Shown: positions 52,847 to 63,262, numbered from the stretch's first letter. The stretch: 64,000 nt of DNA from Verrucomicrobiales bacterium (GCA_002698785.1 PAAG01000038.1:62001-126000); one strand, 5' to 3'. Notes: generated by a model from the sequence alone, not told the origin. A program made the numbers and translations.

Positions 52847-55800
52847 TTACAGCTTCGCCACCTTTGCTGGATGAGTGAAAATGAGCGTGAGTTCGATAGA
52901 CTCGTCGGGGAGTAAGAGCATCTTTTTCAACACTTCACGATAGGTTTCGAGTTGGCCACGATACTTTTCGCAGGCGGATTCTATTTCTTTCGATTCTGAG
53001 ATTCGATCAGTCTTGAAATCGATGATTCGCGCTTTTTCCGGGATTCCATCGTGGCTTTTCTCAATCACAACTCGATCAAACGTTCCTGACAACCATTCAT
53101 TTCCAATGAGAATTTCGAAGCTCTTTTCCCGCCAGAGTTCCGAATTCCCGTCTGGGCGGCTCATGAGTCGCTGGACTTCTGTTTCTTCAAAACAATTTGC
53201 CACCTCGGCGAGAGCGGTCTCAATCTGCTCCGAATTGGTGATTGTTTGATCACGCCAATTCCAGGCTAGTGTCTCCATGGAGTTTGCGGAATACCACTCC
53301 AGCTCTTCAAACATGGAGTGAACCAAAGTTCCAAACTCACGGGCGTTGCTTCCTGATGGATGAAATATCTGGGCGGCAGGAACGGTGTATTCTTCCGAGC
53401 TGCTGGGTGTGCGCCGACGGGGGCGGAAACGGTCTGCCTCGAACTGAGGCAACGCGAGTGGTGGCTCCTCTTCTGGCGCGGCCTTACGCTCAAATCCCTT
53501 GAACCAGTTTCGATCTGTCCGGGGGGTGTCGCTCTGGTAACGTAGGATAGCTTCTGTCTCATGGAAGGTTGTGACTTCCTCCTCGAAATCCTCAGCAAGA
53601 ACCAGTTCGAGAAGCTTTACAAAGTTTTGCGATCGCGACGTTTTGGGGACTGGGTCTGTGATGAGATAGTTCGCGTAGCGTGCCCTTGTTAACGCCACGT
53701 AGAATTTGCACAGCGCTTCGTAGGCTGCTTCTGCTTCTTTGCTAGCGAGATGTTCGCTGAGGATGGGGTCTGCTTCTACAATAGGGCGGATTGGCAAATC
53801 GAGAACCCATTCGATCGATCGGTCCTTGTCTTCTTTGGCTCCAATTTCGCTGCGGGCGGTTGTGAGGGAGTTGCCCTTAAGATCGGGCAAGATAACCGCA
53901 TCGAATGTCAGGCCTTTCGACTTGTGGATGGTCATCACCTGAACTGCACTCGATGCGACGGGCTCCCGTGTGGTATGGCGCTCGATGTAGGCGAGGAAAT
54001 CGTCGATATCGCGACTTCCTTTTTCATCGAAGAGGCGGGCAGCCAATGCGAATTCTTCCGCACGCTCTTCTGTGAACTCATCTAGTGGCTGGCCGAATGC
54101 AGAACTGATTTGTTCGATGAAGGATCGTGTGACCGATTCGAAATCTGAATCGAAGAGAAGCTTTAACGTCTGGCTGCTGAGGGAGCCGGCTGTGAGATTG
54201 TCTCTTTTGATGATCTTTCTAAAGGGAGACATGTGGAGGTGCTCCCATGAAAAGGTGTCTCCCGGGTGTGCTGCGCAGCGAAAGTAGCTGACGATGGCGC
54301 GTGAGAGGGGATTGTCGGAAGCAATAAGAACGTCCGATTCGCTAACGACAGGGATTGAAGAGTGGGCGCGAATGTAATCTACCAGTTCGGTTCCATTTCG
54401 ATTCGTCTGCACGAGAATGGCACAGCTGATTCCACGTTCCACGGGCTGGATCTCTTCGAGAATGCCAACTACGAGAGCAAATGAATCCTCCTTCTCCAGC
54501 TTTTCGCCATCTGGTGGAATGGGATTGAGAAGACATGTGATGCCGGCGTCATCCTGATTGGTGGGCGCCACCGCATGGTCGTTCCATTCCCATTGGTCGA
54601 TGGTTTGTTCGGGAAGACCGAGTTTCTCCAGCTTTTCCCGATTGCCGAAAACCCGGTTAACGGGATCGATTACGTCGAATCCCGAACGCCACGATACATC
54701 GAGATTCCTAAGGGAAATCCGCTCTTCGTTGATGTTGTAGCGATTCTCGATCTCCCGGAATAACCTCGTGTCCCCACCTCGCCAGGCGTAGATGGCTTGT
54801 TTTACATCCCCCACTTGGAACAGGGAACGTCTTCCAGAGGTGTCCTGAACTACCTCATCGATGAGGTTTGCGATTACTTTCCATTGGGTAATGTTAGTGT
54901 CCTGGAACTCGTCGAGAAGCCAATGGTCGTAGCGGGCGTCGAGGCGGTAGTCAATCCGCAGCCGGTCGTCATCGCCAGGGATTTGTGAAAGAATAGCTGC
55001 GTTCGCTGACTGCTCTTTGTCCATACCCGCCAAGAGAAGTTGAAGATCCTGAAATGTGAGCTGACCCTGTCTGCGAATCTCATTCGCGTAGGTAGACTCG
55101 TAGAGGTGAAGCAGTTCCCAAATACCATGTGTTCGTTGCAGTTTTACAACCAGCTCACTGCCGACGATATACTGAACGAGTCTGCGAATGGATGTGCACT
55201 CGTCAGGATTGAATGAGTGAACCTTGCGATTGAATTTTATTTCAGCGTGTCCTGCGAGAATGTCCTTCCAGTTTGCCAAGAACGCTTTGAGCATATATTC
55301 GACTCTGCCTTTGATGGGGCTGCCGGGTTGATGCTCTGCCATTGCATCGCGAAATTCTTCCCAGTATTTCCAATTGATCTGTTTTGGATCGGGATTGGCC
55401 TCGAATGAGGCGAAGAGCTTCTCGAATTCTTCTTTGACGTCGATTCCGGAAGCAATCCACCCGCCACTACCGTCTTTCCAAACGGCTTTTGGGTTGCCCC
55501 ACTTTTCTCCCGATGACGCGCTGAGGTAGAGGTCGTGAAGGTCTTCGACGAATGTGTCGAGATAACGGACGATACGTGATTCTTCCTTCCCAAAGGTGGC
55601 TCTGCGAAAGGATTCCAGAAAGTCCTTCTGTGCTTTGGATGGATCTTTGGATTCGCCGGCCTGTCGTTCGAATACGGAACGATACACTTGGGCCTGGGCA
55701 AGGGCGCTCTGGTAGTCGTCCATCACTTCGAAATCGGCGGTCAGTCCGAATTCGGCGGGAAACGCGCGGAGGATATTGGAGAAAAGGGAATCGAGGGTGC

Positions 55801-56152
55801 CCAGGAAGAGGCGAGGCATCCGGGTGATGAAGATGCGAAGCAGTTTTCGATAATCGTCTGAATCGAGAGATTGCAAAACCGGGGCGAAAGGATCGTTGGA
55901 GTCCGCGGCCAGACTGGCCGCTTTTTTTGGATCCGCTGCTGCCTCTGCCAGCTTCACGAGGATGGAGTCAAAGAATTCGCCCGCTGCTTTGCGAGTGAAT
56001 GTTACGGCAACAATTCGCTCAGGTGTCACGGGGATATTGCTCTTCAATTGGAGCCCTAACAGAGCAATGTATCGGTTTGTGAGTTGCCACGTTTTACCGG
56101 AGCCCGCTGACGCGAGGATCATCTCATTGGGGATATTTCCGGTGAGCGGCAT
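52847..56152 (-). CDS. addA: AddA-like UvrD/RecB helicase-nuclease
   Basis: 1101 residues. Superfamily 1 helicase motifs: Walker A ASAGSGKT (14-21), LLDEFQDTN (motif II), QVGDVKQAIYAWRGGD (III), VQVMTIHKSKGLTFDAVILP (V) and FYVALTRARY (VI). The C-terminal PD-(D/E)XK nuclease has FGTLVHSMFEEL, SGTFDRVVIE, IIDFKTDR and QLETYREVL. With the AddB-like protein it should resect double-strand breaks for RecA-dependent repair. Its ATG overlaps the addB-like stop (ATGA). Confidence 0.9.
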   Translation of the reverse strand: MPLTGNIPNEMILASAGSGKTWQLTNRYIALLGLQLKSNIPVTPERIVAVTFTRKAAGEFFDSILVKLAEAAADPKKAASLAADSNDPFAPVLQSLDSDDYRKLLRIFITRMPRLFLGTLDSLFSNILRAFPAEFGLTADFEVMDDYQSALAQAQVYRSVFERQAGESKDPSKAQKDFLESFRRATFGKEESRIVRYLDTFVEDLHDLYLSASSGEKWGNPKAVWKDGSGGWIASGIDVKEEFEKLFASFEANPDPKQINWKYWEEFRDAMAEHQPGSPIKGRVEYMLKAFLANWKDILAGHAEIKFNRKVHSFNPDECTSIRRLVQYIVGSELVVKLQRTHGIWELLHLYESTYANEIRRQGQLTFQDLQLLLAGMDKEQSANAAILSQIPGDDDRLRIDYRLDARYDHWLLDEFQDTNITQWKVIANLIDEVVQDTSGRRSLFQVGDVKQAIYAWRGGDTRLFREIENRYNINEERISLRNLDVSWRSGFDVIDPVNRVFGNREKLEKLGLPEQTIDQWEWNDHAVAPTNQDDAGITCLLNPIPPDGEKLEKEDSFALVVGILEEIQPVERGISCAILVQTNRNGTELVDYIRAHSSIPVVSESDVLIASDNPLSRAIVSYFRCAAHPGDTFSWEHLHMSPFRKIIKRDNLTAGSLSSQTLKLLFDSDFESVTRSFIEQISSAFGQPLDEFTEERAEEFALAARLFDEKGSRDIDDFLAYIERHTTREPVASSAVQVMTIHKSKGLTFDAVILPDLKGNSLTTARSEIGAKEDKDRSIEWVLDLPIRPIVEADPILSEHLASKEAEAAYEALCKFYVALTRARYANYLITDPVPKTSRSQNFVKLLELVLAEDFEEEVTTFHETEAILRYQSDTPRTDRNWFKGFERKAAPEEEPPLALPQFEADRFRPRRRTPSSSEEYTVPAAQIFHPSGSNAREFGTLVHSMFEELEWYSANSMETLAWNWRDQTITNSEQIETALAEVANCFEETEVQRLMSRPDGNSELWREKSFEILIGNEWLSGTFDRVVIEKSHDGIPEKARIIDFKTDRISESKEIESACEKYRGQLETYREVLKKMLLLPDESIELTLIFTHPAKVAKL

Positions 56153-59106
56153 CAGGGGCAGGAAAGGTTAGAGTGGTCGACGGTATCTTCCGCTGTGGGG
56201 GAAAGGATATCGCGGAATTCATCCCATGCAGGCATCTGTTCGTTCGGAGGCCAGAAGATGCGGTTGCGAATGGAATCGATCACGCCTTCTGCGCAGGCGC
56301 GGGCCGATGCGAGAAGCTCTTCGTCGAGTGAGTTCCATACGTCGACTCTGATCTCGGCTTCTGTTTTTCCCAGGGTTACATAGCCTGCTGAAACTGGTGT
56401 GTCGGGGTATCTTTCTTGGAGAGCGATATGATAGAGGGGGACTTGCAGGTCTATCCAGCGAAGCCCTTTCCCTTTTTTGTCCTGACAAAGTGCCCAGTCA
56501 GGAAACATTTCGGGCGTCTCGTTGCGTTTTAATGTCGCGAGGTGGTAGCGATCAACCGTCTTGATACGGTTGTATTCCATGGGCGAGAATGTTTTGAAAT
56601 CAAGAACTCTCAGGCCCAACTCGGGGTGCTTCTCAATGCGATCGATGCGACCGCGGACCGGCATTCCGAGAATTTCGAAAGGGTGGTCGTCATCACTCAA
56701 GTCTGTTTCCGACTCGAAGATTTCCCACCCCTGAAGGCGCTGCTCTGCCTCTTGTTCGGCCCACCATCGGAGACGTTGCCGGGCAGATTCTCTCTGAATT
56801 ACAATGGGTGTTGCCAAGCGTTTTCCAAATCGTTGTGTCAGGTACCGGTCGAGTTCTTCTAGGAAGAAATCTGCAATTTCTGAACTGTCGCGAGACTGGC
56901 TGAGAGAAGGAGTTTTTGCGAACCTCTCCAGAGTGTCGTGAATCAAGTTGCCAAAATCGAGCGAGTCCATCTCTCGCTTGTCGATCTCGACGCTTTCCAT
57001 GCGTAGCCCCTGCTTCAGGTAAAATCGGAATGGGCAAGTGAGGTATTGCTTGAATGCCGTGACACTCAGTTTTTGAAAGATGCGATGGTCTTGATCAATG
57101 ACTCGTGGGGAAAGTTTCCAGGCAATAGAACGGGCAACCGGAGACCGGTCCAGTTCGTTGTCGCGAAACAAGTGCAACGTGCGAGAAGGGAGTTCGCTGT
57201 CCTGACATTGGAATAATAAACGAGATGGTCGTAGCGGATCCCCGCTGCTGCTTTGACGACCGAAAATCAGATCGGTTCTTGTCGATTCAGTGCGACGGGT
57301 TTCCAGCATCACTGTCAGTAGGAATGCATCGCGAGCGAATCGGTCATCATTGTGCTGTACGCCGAGGACTCGCCTTGCTGAATCCGGAAGAAAGGCATGA
57401 CTTACGATGGATTCGGGCACGACGTGATCATTCATTCCGGTAATGATGAGGTGAGGGGCGTCTTCCCACATCAGCTCAAGCCAACCCTGAAGGTCGATGT
57501 CGCCGGGCTCGCGTTCCGGATAGGTTCTAGAATCACGAAGAGCAGAATGAAGGATTTCGAACCGTGAGTTCAGATCAAATTTGTAATTCGACGACTCGGC
57601 CGCGATTCGAAAGTCTTCGGGAAATGAGTGAATCACTCCTGCAACGATGGTGAAAATGTCGCGCTTCGGGTCATGAGGAGAAAAGAAAGTTTCGGCAAAT
57701 ATTTCGCTGAGGTAATCGGTAAGAACCTCGGTGAAATCGCGTTTTTTGAATTGGCTGATCCAAGATATCATCCATTCAATTGCCGAAATGGTGTGAGCCT
57801 TTCCCTGTGCTGTTCGTTTCGCGGAAGCAAGGGCGTCGTTCAATGAGAAGGGGAGGGAAGCGATAGCCATGTCGTCCAGGTCACGGCGCAATTGTGTGGG
57901 CGTAACTCCCTTGCTGGAGTTCGATCGCAAAACGGATTCTGCAAAACCCGGACAACGGAGAAGCTGCAGCAAAGAAGAAAACGATTCTTTCGTTATCGCA
58001 TCCTGAGTTAGGCGGAGGAGGTAGCATAGCCCCTCTCGGTAAACGGCTTTACCAGCAGGATCGTAACTACCCATTCCTCGATTGGCGAGGTTCTGCTCGA
58101 TGGCCGGTGCTACTTCTGGATCGGGGATACCCAGTGCGACTGTCCCGGATGGATCATCATGGGACGACATGATAGACCACGCCTCCTCTGCCTGGCCGAG
58201 GGGTGTCGCTGCCTGATGGATGGTTGATTCAGGATCGGAAATCAGAACATCCCGATCGAGCCAGTCTTTCGGCAAAGGGCGCCCCGAGGTGTCGAAAGAT
58301 GTCTTTTCTTGATCCGGGGCGAACACGAGAATCTCCACCGGGAGGGACTTACTGTAGTGATCCAGTGCTCTCTTGGCCAGCGGGCTCATGTCGCTGAGGC
58401 CAGCAACATAGAGTTCGTTGACTTCATCCGGCAGAACGCCCTTTTCGACTGCGTTCAGTTTCGCTCTGCTTTCGTCTTCCCATCCAAGTGAAGTGGTTTT
58501 CTCGACGGCAAGAATTTCGAGTTGGGCGAGTTCCTCCCAGCGGATGGGTTCCATGTCGTGCCGAGCGAGGATACTGGCGGCCTCTTCGAAGGTGAGCGTC
58601 GAATCAGTCAGCAGTTTTCGGACGGAAAGAAGCTCTCGCGCATTGTCAGACGCCCATTTGTAATCCCGACGGACAGGATCGACTGGGAAAATCCTGCGGT
58701 AGGAGTGCAGATTGAGATCCAGAAGAAGGCCTGTCCAAATCAGTTCTGTAGCACGTGGGGAAGCGACCTTTCCTGCGGAGAGGGGAAGGCGATCGGGCGA
58801 TACGAGAAAGTCAGGAGTCACTACCAGTGGTGGGAAAACTGCGGCTTCGTTCTTTGCTGCAAAGATGGCCAGCGCTTCGCGAAGGCGGCGGCCAGCGTTT
58901 CTTGTAGGGACGACTACCAGTGCATCTGTAAGATCCAGAACACCTTCACCATTCCAATTTCTTGACAGGTATTCGACTAGCGAGGTTAAAGCTGGATTTT
59001 CCCAACCTAGGAACACGCGGGAGACAGTGTCAGGCTTTGTCGACTCAAACAGAGGGAGTTCGGGTTGTTCTTCTCGGTTGCTCCTGGGCATGGGGGGAAA
59101 GGTCAA
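56152..59106 (-). CDS. addB: AddB-like exonuclease subunit
   Basis: 984 residues from TTG 59106, which overlaps the trmH-like stop; ATG 59091 is the alternative. An inactivated helicase-like N-terminal part (VVPTRNAGRRLREAL, no P-loop) is followed by a C-terminal PD-(D/E)XK nuclease: FGNLIHDTLERFA, GRIDRIEKHPELGLRVLDFKTF and QVPLYHIAL. FKQYLTCPFRFYLKQ marks the start of the nuclease domain. This is the layout of AddB/RexB. It lies between the methylase and addA with overlaps on both sides. Confidence 0.83.
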   Translation of the reverse strand: MTFPPMPRSNREEQPELPLFESTKPDTVSRVFLGWENPALTSLVEYLSRNWNGEGVLDLTDALVVVPTRNAGRRLREALAIFAAKNEAAVFPPLVVTPDFLVSPDRLPLSAGKVASPRATELIWTGLLLDLNLHSYRRIFPVDPVRRDYKWASDNARELLSVRKLLTDSTLTFEEAASILARHDMEPIRWEELAQLEILAVEKTTSLGWEDESRAKLNAVEKGVLPDEVNELYVAGLSDMSPLAKRALDHYSKSLPVEILVFAPDQEKTSFDTSGRPLPKDWLDRDVLISDPESTIHQAATPLGQAEEAWSIMSSHDDPSGTVALGIPDPEVAPAIEQNLANRGMGSYDPAGKAVYREGLCYLLRLTQDAITKESFSSLLQLLRCPGFAESVLRSNSSKGVTPTQLRRDLDDMAIASLPFSLNDALASAKRTAQGKAHTISAIEWMISWISQFKKRDFTEVLTDYLSEIFAETFFSPHDPKRDIFTIVAGVIHSFPEDFRIAAESSNYKFDLNSRFEILHSALRDSRTYPEREPGDIDLQGWLELMWEDAPHLIITGMNDHVVPESIVSHAFLPDSARRVLGVQHNDDRFARDAFLLTVMLETRRTESTRTDLIFGRQSSSGDPLRPSRLLFQCQDSELPSRTLHLFRDNELDRSPVARSIAWKLSPRVIDQDHRIFQKLSVTAFKQYLTCPFRFYLKQGLRMESVEIDKREMDSLDFGNLIHDTLERFAKTPSLSQSRDSSEIADFFLEELDRYLTQRFGKRLATPIVIQRESARQRLRWWAEQEAEQRLQGWEIFESETDLSDDDHPFEILGMPVRGRIDRIEKHPELGLRVLDFKTFSPMEYNRIKTVDRYHLATLKRNETPEMFPDWALCQDKKGKGLRWIDLQVPLYHIALQERYPDTPVSAGYVTLGKTEAEIRVDVWNSLDEELLASARACAEGVIDSIRNRIFWPPNEQMPAWDEFRDILSPTAEDTVDHSNLSCP

Positions 59107-59768
59107 TCTTCTCGGCTATCCCAGAATTCGGATTCGATGAGATCGTGACGTCTTACGATGCGTCGATAGAAGGTGAGCGTCAGTTCTTTTTTTTCTTTTT
59201 CGCTAAGTCTCCATTCGAGTTCCGAGCTTCGCAGGCGCTCCGTCAAGCGGGACAGCGCTATCGCCAAGGTGACAGAGATGTTGTAGCTCTGAGTAAATCC
59301 GTACATCGGCAGCCGCAGCGTCATATCTGCTGAATCAAGTGCCTTCTGAGAGAGCCCTTTTTTCTCTGTGCCAAAAAGCAGTGCGACCGGGCGGTCGAGG
59401 GGGAGGCTGGAAAGGTCGTAGCCATCCTCTGCTGGCGATGTGGCGACGAGTGTATAACCCCGAGCTTTCAGCGTCTCGAGACAGCGGGAGGTTTGATGAT
59501 AATGGTTCAGGGAAAGCCACTTGGAACTACCCATGGAAACCTCATTGTTTGGCTCGTACGCATATTGTGATTCCACGATATGAACGTCCTGGATTCCAAG
59601 GCACTCGCAGCTACGCAGGCAGGCACTGGCGTTGTGTGGCTGGTACACATCTTCCAGCATCACGGTGATGTGGCGTGTGCGTTCGGCGAGTACGGTATCT
59701 ATCTGTTCCTCTTTATTCGAAGTGATATACACGCGAAGAAGATCGATGAGTTCTTCGTCGGTCGTCAT
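59103..59768 (-). CDS. SpoU/TrmH-family RNA 2'-O-methyltransferase
   Basis: 221 residues from ATG 59768; the frame is open 65 codons upstream but that part overlaps the transporter region and looks non-coding. SPOUT knot motifs are VMLEDVYQPHNASACLRSCE (motif 1, N...R), LLFGTEKKGLS (2) and LPMYGFTQSYNISVTLAIAL (3). The IPMxGFxQSxNxSV form and length fit TrmH, which methylates G18 in tRNA. Its end overlaps the addB-like start, so it heads the addBA operon. The transporter gene ends 40 bases upstream. Confidence 0.88.
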   Translation of the reverse strand: MTTDEELIDLLRVYITSNKEEQIDTVLAERTRHITVMLEDVYQPHNASACLRSCECLGIQDVHIVESQYAYEPNNEVSMGSSKWLSLNHYHQTSRCLETLKARGYTLVATSPAEDGYDLSSLPLDRPVALLFGTEKKGLSQKALDSADMTLRLPMYGFTQSYNISVTLAIALSRLTERLRSSELEWRLSEKEKKELTLTFYRRIVRRHDLIESEFWDSRED

Positions 59769-59808
59769 AAGGGCAGAAAGGGGAAAATGGAGGGGGTGTG
59801 AATCACGG

Positions 59809-61524
59809 TCAGGCGTCCCAGCGAGGCCGTTTAGACCCAAGGTAGGAAATGAAAAGGCCCGAGGCAATGTGAACCAACAGGACGACAAAGCACAGCCACA
59901 TCGGAGCGAGCCAAGTATCGGTGACTTCCCTGATGTAGCGGAGGTAATCTGATTCAGTACCATCCATGATTCCTGCCCAGCTCCAGTAGGCGGAAATGAA
60001 GGGGCGCGTTACCCAGCCGGCCCAGTTAGGCAGGGCCAGTATTGCTCCCGAGAGCGGAAGCTGGAAACCAACCAGATAAATGCTCAGAAGGGATGCCTGG
60101 TCTGCAGTTTTTGCGAGGGAAGAGATGCCAAGGCAAACGGCCGTCATAGCTCCATTTACACATAGGAGAAGCAAAAGGTGGAAGGCGAAGTTCTCCGACG
60201 GTATCTGACAAATGCTCTGCACAAACACGGCCATCCAGATCGATTGGATCAATACGAGAACGGAAAGAAATGCGGCTTTGCTGAGGATGTATGCAAGTGG
60301 TCGAACGCCTGCGAATTTCTCTTTTTCAAAGATATTTCGTTCGCCCGCGATTTCGCGAGCAGAGTTATTCGAGCCCATCAAGGTGAGAAGGATCACCTGG
60401 AACATGACAAGGCCGGAAACGACTCCTCCCAAGTTCAGATTGAATGTAAAGTTCTCCCGCTCCTGTTCGATTTCTGCGAGGGTTTCCGGGCGCGTTTCAG
60501 AAAGGCGATGGGTTTGTTCGACTCCATCCAGTTCGAAGATAATCACCAGGATGGGAAAAATCATCAGGATCGCGAATTGGAGCGCCATTTGTCCCCTATC
60601 CCGGAAGAATATTTTCCACCTTCGGAGAAAGAGGGTGAAGAACTGAATCGTCGCATTCGGGGTGATGGCTGAAACGGAAATGTTCGGATCACCGTGTGGG
60701 GCTGCGGGAATAGTGTCGTAGTAGGCAGATTTGTGTTTTTCCCAGCTCGCAGACCACTCAGCTGCCCCTCTTTTGGAAAGTTGTGAGTAAATCTCTTCTG
60801 CGTTTTCGACGCTGAAGTAGTGCTCTATGGCGCGAGGTGGGCCGTGGTAGGCCACTTTACCTTCGCTGAGCACAAGGACGGAATCGTAGAGATCAAGATT
60901 CGCCAGGCTGTGCGTCACGTTGATGACAAGGCGGTGTTCGTTCCTGCTCAGTTCGTGCATGAGGGAGACGATCTCCTGCTCACTCTTTGGATCGAGTCCG
61001 CTCGTGACTTCGTCACAGAGAAGCAAGACGGGATCGGTCACCAGTTCGAGGGCAAGCGATAGTCGTCTGCGCTGGCCACCGGACAGCACTTTTACCATTC
61101 TGTCCCGAATCTCATCGAGTCCTGTTGCCAGAAGAGTGTCATCAACAAGCTTTTCAAATTCTGATCTGCTTGCAGTTTTGGCCCGTAGCCGAACCGCATT
61201 TTCAATGTTCTCTTCTACCGTAAGGGATTCGTAGGCAATACTGAATTGCGGTACATAGCCAATCTCGGAATGTTCGAGGTCTCCCTCCTCTGACAGGTTG
61301 CGACCGTTCCAATGGATGCTGCCTGCTGTTTCCTGGTTTATCCCTGCAATCAGCTTCAGTAAAGTGGATTTCCCGCAACCAGAAGGACCCACGATCGCCA
61401 TGAAGTGGCCCGTCGGTACCTGTAGATTGATGTTCTCCAGCAAGTGAATTTCTTTCGACTGCTTTCGAATCGTGAAAAAGATATTGTGTAGTTCCAGCAC
61501 GCCGACACTTTTATCTTGTTCCAC
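59809..61524 (-). CDS. ABCG-like transporter: ATPase fused to ABC-2 membrane domain
   Basis: 571 residues from GTG 61524, chosen because AGGAA sits just upstream; TTG 61536 adds four residues. The ATPase (1-235) has Walker A GPSGCGKST, signature LSGGQRRR, Walker B LLLCDEVTSGLD and a switch His (NVTHSL). The C-terminal half (about 300-565) has about six helices of ABC-2/ABCG type. Half-transporters of this kind dimerise and export lipids or small molecules. The substrate is unknown. Confidence 0.88.
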   Translation of the reverse strand: MEQDKSVGVLELHNIFFTIRKQSKEIHLLENINLQVPTGHFMAIVGPSGCGKSTLLKLIAGINQETAGSIHWNGRNLSEEGDLEHSEIGYVPQFSIAYESLTVEENIENAVRLRAKTASRSEFEKLVDDTLLATGLDEIRDRMVKVLSGGQRRRLSLALELVTDPVLLLCDEVTSGLDPKSEQEIVSLMHELSRNEHRLVINVTHSLANLDLYDSVLVLSEGKVAYHGPPRAIEHYFSVENAEEIYSQLSKRGAAEWSASWEKHKSAYYDTIPAAPHGDPNISVSAITPNATIQFFTLFLRRWKIFFRDRGQMALQFAILMIFPILVIIFELDGVEQTHRLSETRPETLAEIEQERENFTFNLNLGGVVSGLVMFQVILLTLMGSNNSAREIAGERNIFEKEKFAGVRPLAYILSKAAFLSVLVLIQSIWMAVFVQSICQIPSENFAFHLLLLLCVNGAMTAVCLGISSLAKTADQASLLSIYLVGFQLPLSGAILALPNWAGWVTRPFISAYWSWAGIMDGTESDYLRYIREVTDTWLAPMWLCFVVLLVHIASGLFISYLGSKRPRWDA

Positions 61525-61608
61525 ACGTTCCTGCAATATCGGAAGGTCTTGATTTCCACTGATTGAAATTCACTTTACGCAGGGCCAAAACCCGTCGTCC
61601 TTTGCTTT

Positions 61609-63105
61609 ATGGCGAGTCAAAGACGCAGAGGAAAAAAATCTGGCAGGTCGGTCAATCCCCTGGTGGTGGTTCTAGTCACTGGCGGTGTTTTTCTTGTCCT
61701 TTTGGTCGTCGGGCTCCTCGTGGCAAAGTCGATGGTATACGGGTGGTTGAAAGGAGAAGGGCTGCGCGACTGGCTGGTAAAGGCGGCGCAAACGAACATG
61801 AAATCGCGGGTAGAGCTTGCGGAAATGAATTGGAGTGGTTCGGAAGTCTACAGTGATCGGTTTTTAGCAGAGGGATACCAGAAGGCGGCATTTTCAAAAT
61901 TGGAGCTCGATGGCATCAGAGCCAAGATCGGTGGGCTGCGCAACAAAGCGGTTATGATTCCGGATGTGACGGTGAACCGCCTGGAGATGGATTTTTCCAA
62001 TAAGCGACTCTCGCGACCGATGAGGGAATCCAGCCCTGGTTCTTCCTCCGCAAGCGAAGACGCAGCCGAAGAGGTGGCTGCGAAGGATGATGTTCCAGGC
62101 TGGCTCAGGAAATATCTTCCGAATCGGGTGGAGGTAGATGGGGTATCGATATCCTCGGCCAATATCTCAGTCGCAAATTCTGCAGGTCAGCAGGTCTTTG
62201 CACTTAGCGAAGTTCGCACAGAGATCATGCCGGATTTCGCCACAGCTGTTTGGGAGTTTGCGGGACGCGGTGGGAAAATGCAGGTCCTGGACCAGCCAGA
62301 GATTGAGTTAAAGGAGATGGGCCTGCGATGGAAGGAGTCAGAAATCTTTATCGATCAATGCTCCCTCGGGATTTACGAAAATGGACATATTGATGGTGTC
62401 GGCGAAATCGATTTCTCAGAGGAAGGGAGTTTCGATGTGGAGTTGACCGTATCTTCGATAGATGTGGACGAGTTGGTCGAAGGCGATTGGGAAAAAAGGC
62501 TGGGAGGAACAATCGAAGGGCCCGTGCGTATAACTGGGCAGCCGGGTGCTTTTGTGTATGAAGGCACGCTGAATATTAAGGAAGGGGTGATCGAATCTCT
62601 TCCGGTGCTGGATCGGGTCGCTCAATACACACGGGCAGATCAGTTCAAGCGGCTGGTTTTGAGCGAGGCAAAGACTGATTTCAAGAAAACGGGCGATACG
62701 GTTGAATTGCGCAATCTGGCGTTGCAATCGGACGGGCTGATACGAGTTGAGGGAAAAGTGGATATCACCGGGGAACAGCTCTCCGGAAATTTGCAGGTAG
62801 GAGTCACCCCAGGGACGATGCGCTGGATTCCCGGGGCAGAAAGAAAGATATTCACTGAGGATCGAGATGGATTCCGCTGGGCGCCCATGACGCTAGCCGG
62901 GACGGTAGGTGAGCCCAAAGAAGATCTGAGTGGACGGCTGATAGCTGCTGCTGGTGAGGCTATTGTAGAAGATTTGCCCAATGGTCTGCTTAATGAGGCT
63001 AAGAAATTTCTCGGTGGAGAAGACGATGGTTCATCGTCTTCCGAGGTGATCGAAAAGGGGCGGAAGTTGCTCGATTCGTTGACGCCGTTTCTGCAGGGGC
63101 AGTAA
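61609..63105 (+). CDS. AsmA-like envelope protein
   Basis: 498 residues. A basic N-terminus (SQRRRGKKSGRS) and one helix (about 19-42) are followed by a long periplasmic region. Segments GVIESLPVLDRVAQYTRADQF, DTVELRNLALQSDGLIRVEG and KVDITGEQLSGNLQVGVTPG match the beta-rich C-terminal part of AsmA/DUF3971-type proteins. Such proteins are thought to help carry lipids between the two membranes. Divergent from the ABCG-like gene and 157 bases before atpB. Confidence 0.72.
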   Translation: MASQRRRGKKSGRSVNPLVVVLVTGGVFLVLLVVGLLVAKSMVYGWLKGEGLRDWLVKAAQTNMKSRVELAEMNWSGSEVYSDRFLAEGYQKAAFSKLELDGIRAKIGGLRNKAVMIPDVTVNRLEMDFSNKRLSRPMRESSPGSSSASEDAAEEVAAKDDVPGWLRKYLPNRVEVDGVSISSANISVANSAGQQVFALSEVRTEIMPDFATAVWEFAGRGGKMQVLDQPEIELKEMGLRWKESEIFIDQCSLGIYENGHIDGVGEIDFSEEGSFDVELTVSSIDVDELVEGDWEKRLGGTIEGPVRITGQPGAFVYEGTLNIKEGVIESLPVLDRVAQYTRADQFKRLVLSEAKTDFKKTGDTVELRNLALQSDGLIRVEGKVDITGEQLSGNLQVGVTPGTMRWIPGAERKIFTEDRDGFRWAPMTLAGTVGEPKEDLSGRLIAAAGEAIVEDLPNGLLNEAKKFLGGEDDGSSSSEVIEKGRKLLDSLTPFLQGQ

Positions 63106-63142
63106 GCGGAGAGCCCTCCGATTTTATCCGTGTTCTGAAACC

Positions 63143-63160
63143 TTGTGAAATTTTTCACAA
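63143..63160. promoter_or_regulatory. 18-base palindrome upstream of the ATP synthase operon
   Basis: TTGTGAAATTTTTCACAA is a perfect dyad, 102 bases before atpB and 37 bases after the AsmA-like stop. TTGCGC (63168-63173) with a spaced TTTACG is a weak possible promoter. The dyad could be an operator of a dimeric regulator or a short hairpin. Confidence 0.35.
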
Positions 63161-63262
63161 AATCGTCTTGCGCCTGTAGTCGCATTGTTTACGGTGCGCC
63201 GAGACGGTAAGGACAACTGCTCACGATGCGCCCCCTATCCAACTGCCTGCCGGACTCGAAAC

